From an uncultured Clostridium sp. (GTDB lineage: Bacteria > Bacillota > Clostridia > Clostridiales > Clostridiaceae), in assembly GCA_900548455.1 (NCBI GenBank), contig URKQ01000015.1, positions 1-64,000 of the forward strand: a stretch of 64,000 bases of DNA, given 5' to 3'. The translations under genes were made by a program, and so were the position numbers. Positions 57,959-64,000 of this stretch are shown piece by piece. The first letter of the stretch is position 1. Every line of letters begins with the position of its first letter. A model generated the notes under the pieces. That model was not told the origin of the DNA, searched no databases, and was given only the letters and a program-made list of their open reading frames with translations.

Positions 57959-59527
57959 GTGAATGTAATATTTTACCTTTGGAGAACAAGTTTTAAAAAT
58001 CAAATTAAAGATTTAAAAAATCATCCAGGAAGACTTATAGCTTATTTAGTGCTAATAGGATTAATGGTTATGGTAATGATATCTTCTACAATACATGGGT
58101 CAAATAATATTGCTGATACTTTAAGGCCTATAGATGAGCTAGGTGCTATAATCTTAGGGATATTCATATTTTTCTTTGCAAGTCAGATTCTTCAAGGAAT
58201 ATCAGCAGGCTCCACCTTATTTAAAATGTCAGATGTAAATTTACTATTTGTATCTCCTACATCACCTAAGAAAATTCTAGCCTACGGATTAATTAGGCAG
58301 ATGGGAATATCATTTCTATTTTCATTTCTAATATTATTTCAGGCAGGAACGCTAAAGAGCTTCTACGGGGTAGGATTAAGAGGATTATTTATAATTTTTG
58401 TAGGATATTTTGCCATAACCTTTATCGGTAGTGTTATATCAATGGCTGTATATGTTATAACTAGTGGTAATGAGAAGAAAAAGAAGGTTGCAAAATTAGT
58501 CGTATACCTTAGTGTATTACCAGTGATTCTTTCAGTTTTATTTAAATTAACTGCTGGGAGTGATGTAATTAAGGCTGTTGTAGATGGAATAAACCTTGAG
58601 TTTAATCAGTGGATTCCCTTTGTTGGATGGATTCAAGCTCTAACCTTTGGAGCAATTATTGGAGAAATGAATGGAGCATTAATATACTTTCTTCTAACTG
58701 TTATTGGAATTATATTAGTATTTTTTGTTATGATACAAAGTGATAATAATTATTATGAAGATGTTTTAGGTGTTACTGAAACTATGTATAGTAGAATTGA
58801 AGATGCTAAAAATGGGAAAATAGCTGAGGTCTCCTTTAAAAAGAAAGTAAAGCTTAAGGAAACAGGAATAAATCATGGTAAAGGTGCTTGGGTATTTTTC
58901 TTTAAACACATCCTTGAAAATAGAAGAGCTGGTAAAATTATATTTGATAATAGTACTCTTATTCAATTAGCTATAATAGGAATATTTACTTTGTTAATGA
59001 AAGAGAGTTGCAGTATAGTTATAGCATTCGCAGTGTCAACTTATATGCAGTTATTTATGAGTTTCACCGGAAGATGGGCAAGGGAACTTACTATGCATTA
59101 TATTTATATGTTCCCACAAAGTCCATTTAAAAAGCTAATAGCTTCTATATCAGAGGGGATATTAAAGTCTTTTATAGATGGTATTATAATTTTTCTTATA
59201 GTAGGGATATTACTAAAAGCAAGTCCCGTAGATATTATAATTTGTATAGCTGCAAGAGTTGGATTTGGATTAGTATTTATTGCAGCAGATATATTGGCTA
59301 AAAGGGTTATTGGAACAGTTGCAAGTAAGGGTATTCTTATGATTCTAAACTTCATAGTGATAATTTTAGTTGTGCTTCCAGGAGTAATAGGAACATTTGT
59401 TGTGGGATTTGCTTTAGGTGGACAGGCATATGCACTTTTAATTACAATAGTCTGGAATTTATTTATATCATTAGTTATTATTGGGCTATGCAGAAATATA
59501 CTTCATAACTTAGAACAGAATAATTAA
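57959..59527 (+). CDS. ABC exporter permease
   Basis: A 522-residue membrane protein with about a dozen helices (AIILGIFIFFFASQILQGIS, LLFVSPTSPKKILAYGLIRQ, FIIFVGYFAITFIGSVISMA and others), resembling the putative ABC exporter (ABC_export) group. The motif NLLFVSPTSPKKILAYGLIR matches the family's intracellular loop. The start is GTG two bases past the ATPase stop, so it is tightly coupled. Substrate unknown; export or self-immunity are the main options. Confidence 0.88.
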   Translation: MNVIFYLWRTSFKNQIKDLKNHPGRLIAYLVLIGLMVMVMISSTIHGSNNIADTLRPIDELGAIILGIFIFFFASQILQGISAGSTLFKMSDVNLLFVSPTSPKKILAYGLIRQMGISFLFSFLILFQAGTLKSFYGVGLRGLFIIFVGYFAITFIGSVISMAVYVITSGNEKKKKVAKLVVYLSVLPVILSVLFKLTAGSDVIKAVVDGINLEFNQWIPFVGWIQALTFGAIIGEMNGALIYFLLTVIGIILVFFVMIQSDNNYYEDVLGVTETMYSRIEDAKNGKIAEVSFKKKVKLKETGINHGKGAWVFFFKHILENRRAGKIIFDNSTLIQLAIIGIFTLLMKESCSIVIAFAVSTYMQLFMSFTGRWARELTMHYIYMFPQSPFKKLIASISEGILKSFIDGIIIFLIVGILLKASPVDIIICIAARVGFGLVFIAADILAKRVIGTVASKGILMILNFIVIILVVLPGVIGTFVVGFALGGQAYALLITIVWNLFISLVIIGLCRNILHNLEQNN

Positions 59528-59561
59528 GTTTATTAATTAATAAAAATTCTATAAAGTTAAA

Positions 59562-59606
59562 AAATAAGGATTGCTTAGTTTATTAGACTAAGCAGTCCTT
59601 ATTTTC
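59562..59606 (+). terminator. Terminator of the XRE-ABC operon
   Basis: Arms AATAAGGATTGCTTAGT and ACTAAGCAGTCCTTATT around TTATTAG, T run on exit. Confidence 0.9.
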
Positions 59607-59728
59607 ACTAATAATTGTATTGACTGTTTATATTTTAAATGATTAATATTCAATTTTTTCCACAATATATTAAATCTGCTCGTAAAATTGGAATTTGAAA
59701 GCTTCACATTATGCTTAGTAATGCCGAG

Positions 59729-60298
59729 TTAATCAACAACTTCAAAGGTAAACTTGCAAGGCTTTTCACCGTTTGTATTAAGTGGTGATGAATTGATTTC
59801 TTTCAATTTTAGCTTTACTCCCAAAGCATTTTGATAGTGATATAAAAAGTGTCCAGCACAACAACCGCAGTATGTGGGCGAAACAGAGAAAGGCTGTTTC
59901 AATTTTTTAATTGAACCACAAGAACAAGTGTTTTTGCCCGTGTGAACACCGTTTTGATAGCCTCCAAATGTAATAGTAAATGTACCATCATCATTCAGAC
60001 AAGGCGACATCATATATTGAATACTTGATATCAATGCAAGTTTTTCAGAAAAAGGTTTGTCCTTGTATTCCAATGCAAACGCCTTACAGTCCTTGTCACG
60101 CTGACCTCCCTTGCAACAACCTTGTTTTTCCATAATTGAAAGGCATTGTTCCTTTGTTAGTAATTTATCCATTTTGTCAATTAGAGAAATAATGTTATGC
60201 GGATTATTGCAGTCAGCTTCAAAATCCATTTGTTCCATAATCTCGTCATTGATTTTCTGCTTCTTCATTGTGTCTCTTATCTTTTTTAAAGTCGGCAT
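59729..60298 (-). CDS. Cys-rich protein, DUF6144-like
   Basis: A 189-residue protein with about 13 cysteines: MEKQGCCKGGQRDKDCKAF, KNTCSCGSIKKL and SVSPTYCGCCAGHFLYHYQN, and a segment LNDDGTFTITFGGYQNGVHT. It resembles the DUF6144 family, whose Cys/His sites suggest metal or thiol chemistry. The coding strand uses more G/C-ending codons (for example in the region 60061-60120) than its neighbours, hinting at recent gain. GGGGGGATAAAA precedes the ATG. Single gene. Confidence 0.75.
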   Translation of the reverse strand: MPTLKKIRDTMKKQKINDEIMEQMDFEADCNNPHNIISLIDKMDKLLTKEQCLSIMEKQGCCKGGQRDKDCKAFALEYKDKPFSEKLALISSIQYMMSPCLNDDGTFTITFGGYQNGVHTGKNTCSCGSIKKLKQPFSVSPTYCGCCAGHFLYHYQNALGVKLKLKEINSSPLNTNGEKPCKFTFEVVD

Positions 60299-60376
60299 TT
60301 TTATCCCCCCACAAAATATTCATAATTTGCACTACAAATTCTTATTTATTGTTTAGTAAAAAACTACTAACTCATA

Positions 60377-60469
60377 TAATAATACAATTACGAGTTAATT
60401 ATAACATATTTTGTAAATAACAGACTATTCAATTTTCAAAGAAAATTTAGTTCATAATATCTACAGATT
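60377..60469 (-). repeat. 93-bp intergenic repeat with boxA-like core
   Basis: Partner of 24695-24796; the boxA-like core is at 60424-60444. The two copies lie 36 kb apart, each just upstream of a small accessory gene on the minus strand. Confidence 0.75.
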
Positions 60470-60499
60470 GTTTGTAAAATCTAAGTAATAGTTTGAGCT

Positions 60500-60940
60500 T
60501 TATGTGTCTATTCTTACCATTTCAGTTATTGTCTTATTTCTATATGCTAAATCTTCTCGTTTTAGAAAGCCTAGCTTTTCCCAAAAAATATTACCTTGTT
60601 CATTTTTATTGAATACTACTAGCGCTACCTTAATAATTCCCAAATCCTTTAATGCATTTAATGCCTCATTAACAAGTTGAGTTCCTATACCCTTGCTACG
60701 TTGAACTGTACTTACAGCTGTATGATATATATACCCTCGTCTACCATCATTACCAACCATAATCACTCCTATTATTTTTCCCTTTTCTTCTGCTACAAAA
60801 CAGGTATGAGAATTTCTTTTTAAGAACTTTTCAACCCCATCTCTTGAGTCATCTATATCATTTAGTCCCATTCCTGCACACGATAACCAAAGTTCATATA
60901 CTTCATCATAATCATCAATAATCATATTTCTAATTTTCAT
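60500..60940 (-). CDS. GNAT acetyltransferase
   Basis: A 146-residue GNAT: IRNMIIDDYDEVYELWLSCA, YIYHTAVSTVQRSKGIGTQL as acetyl-CoA loop, VVFNKNEQGNIFWEKLGFLK as last helix. The short form with GDVxAGxxGMGL-like start (AGMGLNDIDDSRDGV) resembles YpeA-type acetyltransferases. ATGAGGTAAAT precedes the ATG. Substrate unknown. Confidence 0.92.
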   Translation of the reverse strand: MKIRNMIIDDYDEVYELWLSCAGMGLNDIDDSRDGVEKFLKRNSHTCFVAEEKGKIIGVIMVGNDGRRGYIYHTAVSTVQRSKGIGTQLVNEALNALKDLGIIKVALVVFNKNEQGNIFWEKLGFLKREDLAYRNKTITEMVRIDT

Positions 60941-60974
60941 AATTATTTACCTCATAAATTAATAAGTTAAAAGT

Positions 60975-61847
60975 CTAATATATTTTTTCAGCATCCTTAG
61001 GTAATACAAAAACATCTCTTAAAAACTTCAAACTGTTATTTGCCTCAACTTCGTTATATTTTACGTTCATAATAAAAGCTACTTCTTTTGCTATATCATT
61101 AAACAGATCACACATAATAAATACCGATTTCCAAATATCTTTTACAACTCCAGAAGGATAGGTTTTCAAAAATGTATTCCATTCACTTTCTTTTAGCCAT
61201 CTATGCATATACTTTCCTGATTTTCCAACACTGACAGTAAAGTCTGTGTCGAATCCTATTTTCCACTCCATTAAACGAATCAGCTGTGGACGAACAACAT
61301 AATTTATCATATCCATTACATATGGTACTTCTTCTCTCCATAATCCCTTTGCTACATTATTAAGACACCACCAAAATTCATTACATGTATCAAAAAAATT
61401 ATGGTTTGTTGGTTTCTTCACCCAATAATCCATATCTGTTGCTTCAGGCATGTTTGGCAAACAGTTTTCCTTATCAAATAGTATTCTGTAAAGTCTGTCA
61501 CCTTCATTTTTTTTAAGCACATGTGGCAATGTGCTTACAGTTAAATCGAGACGATTTCCATCTGTAAACTGTATAAGCCATGCATAACAATTATCAACAT
61601 CGCTTTCATAATAAGAATTTTCTTCTGGATACTGCATATATAACCGTTCCCCAAATTGGTCAACCCAACCCTTATCTTCACGAAAAGACTTTGTTTCATT
61701 TACAACATAACAAATGTCATAATCCTGAAAAATATCTTTTGTAGCATTAGGATTTGTTCTTGAACCATTCATAAAAACCGCACGAATTCTTTCATCATTC
61801 TTTGCAACATTCAATATTAAATTAAACATTTCTTGTTCTGTTCTCAT
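60975..61847 (-). CDS. Aminoglycoside 6-adenylyltransferase-like protein (ANT(6))
   Basis: A 290-residue nucleotidyltransferase of the AadK/AadE family: AVFMNGSRTNPNATKDIFQD holds the GS motif (Gly28, Ser29), and DYDICYVV the metal Asp pair at 42 and 44; GNRLDLTVSTLP supplies the third. C-terminal features such as DYWVKKPTNHNFFDTCNEFW and WKIGFDTDFTVSVGKSGKYM also fit. Members adenylate streptomycin; whether this one confers resistance cannot be read from the sequence. GGGAGGATAGT precedes the ATG. Confidence 0.93.
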   Translation of the reverse strand: MRTEQEMFNLILNVAKNDERIRAVFMNGSRTNPNATKDIFQDYDICYVVNETKSFREDKGWVDQFGERLYMQYPEENSYYESDVDNCYAWLIQFTDGNRLDLTVSTLPHVLKKNEGDRLYRILFDKENCLPNMPEATDMDYWVKKPTNHNFFDTCNEFWWCLNNVAKGLWREEVPYVMDMINYVVRPQLIRLMEWKIGFDTDFTVSVGKSGKYMHRWLKESEWNTFLKTYPSGVVKDIWKSVFIMCDLFNDIAKEVAFIMNVKYNEVEANNSLKFLRDVFVLPKDAEKIY

Positions 61848-61904
61848 ACTATCCTCCCAAATATAAAGACTCTCTAATTTTTATACAAGTTAATAGACTG
61901 CTAT

Positions 61905-62618
61905 TTATTTAACCTCAATCTTTAATTTTGCTTGGGCTTCCTTCAAATATACCTTACTTTTGCTCTCAATAAGCAGCTCATCTCCCACAGCAAAACCTAT
62001 GGTCTCTCCCATAATTGTAAAACGTCTTACACAACGTTTTTCAACAGATAACTGAAGCATGGCTTCGTCTTGTAATTTATCAGGAATCTCTGTTTCTGCC
62101 TTTTTTTCAGATTTAATAATCTTCAAAAAATCATCCATATCCTCTTCATCGGCAATAAGCATGCCCACTTTAGGCTCCTTGGTCAATGGTAATGTCATAA
62201 TTATTTCACCATCTTCAACATCACCATTTTCTCTAAATCCCAAAGAATAGTATAAATCACGGGCTACTGTGTTACCTGGCACATAATCAAGATGTATTAA
62301 ATCAAATTTAGATTCATTGCGTATCAGTTCTATAGCCACCTCTAGCGCTTTCTTTCCATATCCATTTTTCTGAAATTCCTTTGCAATCATAAAACGCCAG
62401 ATTCCTACTGTGCGTTCATTTTCATCCCAGTCCAACATAAGAAATCCAACAACTTTATCATCATCACATACTGCATATGGACGTGCTTCTTTATAATACA
62501 GCCATGCCTGAGCAAGAGATACAACATTAGGTGCCACGAAACAATTCTGATCCGCTGGCAGTTTCATATCAACAACTTTTTTAAATGTATGCTCATTTAC
62601 TATTTCTAATCGAATCAT
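61905..62618 (-). CDS. Two-domain GNAT acetyltransferase
   Basis: A 237-residue protein. Residues 1-148 are a GNAT (CFVAPNVVSLAQAWLYYKEA, RFMIAKEFQKNGYGKKALEV as acetyl-CoA loop, GNTVARDLYYSLGFRENG), very similar in layout to the one at 38523-39002. Residues 150-237 are an extra alpha-beta domain (KVGMLIADEEDMDDFLKIIK, LSVEKRCVRRFTIMGETIGF) that I cannot assign and which could bind the substrate or a partner. AGGAGATTGATT precedes the ATG. Confidence 0.9.
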   Translation of the reverse strand: MIRLEIVNEHTFKKVVDMKLPADQNCFVAPNVVSLAQAWLYYKEARPYAVCDDDKVVGFLMLDWDENERTVGIWRFMIAKEFQKNGYGKKALEVAIELIRNESKFDLIHLDYVPGNTVARDLYYSLGFRENGDVEDGEIIMTLPLTKEPKVGMLIADEEDMDDFLKIIKSEKKAETEIPDKLQDEAMLQLSVEKRCVRRFTIMGETIGFAVGDELLIESKSKVYLKEAQAKLKIEVK

Positions 62619-62875
62619 AATCAATCTCCTTCTTCTTTTCTTATTATTTATTTCATAAATAATTGCTATAACACTCTACCCTCTTTAGTTTGAAGGTAAC
62701 TAATGAAAATTTTTTAGCAAAAACCCTTTGTTCTAAAATATTGAATAATATGATAATATTATATAGTATAATTGATTGAAAATTACAAATTTACACAAAT
62801 TACTATTATTCTTTACTACTATAGGAAGTATCCTAGTTGTGGAAAAGAATATAAATGAAACGGGGGGAACGCAAA

Positions 62876-63403
62876 ATGAATACATTAGAAGCAATTTCAA
62901 CTAGAACAAGTGTAAGAAAATTTTTAGACAAGGAAATACCTCTTGAAATTATAAAGATAATCCTTGAAGCTGGCATAAAAGCACCAAGTGGTGGCAATAG
63001 GCAACCATGGAGATTTGTGGTTGTTACAGATAAAGATAAGATTAAAAATTTTGACCCAGAAGATCATCAACCTTGTGTAGAGCAAGCTCCTGCAGTTATT
63101 GTCGCATGTACTAATCCTCATGATACATGGGAAACATATGACGAAAATGACCAATGTTATATTCTTGATACCGCTGCCTCTATTCAAAACATGCTTTTAG
63201 CAATACATGATCAAGGATTGGGCGGTGTTTGGATAGTAAGTTTTAGTAAAAGAGAAGTTAGAAAACAATTAAACATACCTCTACATTGGCAGATAGTATC
63301 TATAATTCCATTTGGATATCCCGCAGAAAATAACGCAGCTAGACCAAGAAAAAAATTAGAAAATGTAGCTTATCTTAATGATATCAACTGTCCAATTAAA
63401 TAA
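62876..63403 (+). CDS. Nitroreductase family protein
   Basis: A 175-residue flavoprotein of the nitroreductase fold, which reduces nitro groups or quinones using FMN and NAD(P)H. Typical segments are LEAISTRTSVRKFLDKEIPL, ILEAGIKAPSGGNRQPWRFV (FMN site), AASIQNMLLAIHDQGLGGVW and IPFGYPAENN. GGGGGGAAC precedes the chosen ATG; seven upstream codons were rejected. Single plus-strand gene with its own hairpin downstream. Confidence 0.93.
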   Translation: MNTLEAISTRTSVRKFLDKEIPLEIIKIILEAGIKAPSGGNRQPWRFVVVTDKDKIKNFDPEDHQPCVEQAPAVIVACTNPHDTWETYDENDQCYILDTAASIQNMLLAIHDQGLGGVWIVSFSKREVRKQLNIPLHWQIVSIIPFGYPAENNAARPRKKLENVAYLNDINCPIK

Positions 63404-63464
63404 ATCTATCTAGCTACATTAACAATTTAATATATTAATCTTAAATTTAATGAAATACTTATTA

Positions 63465-63530
63465 CAAGAGAGAGCCAAAACATGTGAATTTAAAACCAAG
63501 TTGTTTAGCTCTCCCACTTTACTTTTTTGT
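63465..63530 (+). terminator. Probable terminator of the nitroreductase gene
   Basis: GAGAGCcaAAACA and TGTTTaGCTCTC form an imperfect stem with a loop of about 18 bases, followed by a T-rich stretch. Confidence 0.55.
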
Positions 63531-63592
63531 TTTTTCTATTTCAACTTTTAATTATTCCAACTCTCTAATAATATAAATATTGCTTATAATAA

Positions 63593-63979
63593 TTAAGCAA
63601 ACAAACACCAACGAACACCAAATTTATCTATAAAATCTACCATACATGAACTAAACTCACATGGACCTAATGGAAATAACGTGTTACTTCCATCCTTTAA
63701 TACTTCATAGGCTTTCTTCACATTTTCTATTTCTTCTTCTCCAAAATGTAAACAGAATTGCATTGTATTTCCTGTAACTCTATCTTCATTAGCAAATGCT
63801 CCTGAATATCTTGCTTCAGAAACTGCTAATACTTGACCATACACATCCAGTTCTGAATGATAATAGCTTCCATCTTCATTTTTGTATTCACTAATTATAC
63901 TTGAATTAAATGCTTTCTTATAAAGTTCAACTGCTTCTATACTTCCTTTTACATATACTTGCATCAATGTCCTTAACAT
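63593..63979 (-). CDS. PhnB-like VOC family protein
   Basis: A 128-residue vicinal-oxygen-chelate fold protein of the PhnB/3-demethylubiquinone-methyltransferase-like type: QVYVKGSIEAVELYKKAFNS, YHSELDVYGQVLAVSEARYS, MQFCLHFGEEEIENVKKAYE, and the end VDFIDKFGVRWCLFA. The metal site of true glyoxalases is not clearly present. GGAGGATTAAATT precedes the ATG. Function unknown, small-molecule binding likely. Confidence 0.9.
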   Translation of the reverse strand: MLRTLMQVYVKGSIEAVELYKKAFNSSIISEYKNEDGSYYHSELDVYGQVLAVSEARYSGAFANEDRVTGNTMQFCLHFGEEEIENVKKAYEVLKDGSNTLFPLGPCEFSSCMVDFIDKFGVRWCLFA

Positions 63980-64000
63980 AATTTAATCCTCCATTCATTT

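Overview
The window is AT-rich DNA with strong GGAGG-type ribosome binding sites, many lipobox lipoproteins, frequent GTG/TTG starts and clostridial gene families (DUF1659/DUF2922 pair, DUF2089, VTC-DUF4956-Cthe_2159 set, heterodimeric ABC exporters). It looks like a chromosomal accessory region of a Clostridium sensu stricto species (inference from gene content; no rRNA, tRNA or housekeeping marker is present to fix the species). No phage, plasmid, transposase or CRISPR gene was seen.

Region 1 (about 0.1-34.9 kb) is an almost unbroken minus-strand run of small, mostly single-gene units: GNAT acetyltransferases, HIT, HAD, NIF3, MsrA, DUF402, MmcQ/YjbR, deformylase-like, APH-like kinase, HD, MazG, DUF3795, ASCH, nucleoside phosphorylase, GyrI-like and lipoprotein genes. 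Only one methyltransferase (8428-9066) and a response regulator/kinase pair (16822-18715) run the other way. The run is full of gene remnants. Between 19.7 and 27.4 kb, pieces of DUF3795, HIT, NTF2-like, GNAT, Nudix, flavin-oxidoreductase-like and a 48-residue membrane protein gene are duplicated, truncated and joined into chimeric reading frames. One 359-residue ORF joins GNAT, HIT-tail and PNPOx-like parts. This mosaic is the most unusual thing in the window.

Region 2 (35.0-38.5 kb) is a three-gene plus-strand operon: VTC-domain polyphosphate polymerase, DUF4956 membrane protein and a Cthe_2159-type beta-helix lipoprotein. Its promoter has the same two half-sites 11 bp apart, and the same 7-bp distance to the -10 box, as the promoter of the two-component system 18 kb away, so that system probably controls it.

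Region 3 (38.5-49.5 kb) holds GNATs, a methyltransferase, lipoproteins, a CPBP protease, a Cd/Zn/Pb resistance set (ArsR/CadC-like repressor, P1B-type ATPase, separate HMA protein, with a palindromic operator inside the promoter spacer), an EnvC-like M23 protein lacking one zinc ligand, and the DUF1659/DUF2922 pair.

Region 4 (49.6-59.6 kb) is an efflux region: a heterodimeric ABC exporter, a MerR regulator with a MerR-type promoter (19-bp spacer with dyad) facing a MATE pump, and a small XRE regulator-membrane protein-ABC exporter operon with repeated operators. Region 5 (59.7-64.0 kb) returns to single accessory genes: a Cys-rich protein, GNATs, an ANT(6)-type aminoglycoside adenylyltransferase, a nitroreductase and a PhnB-like VOC protein.
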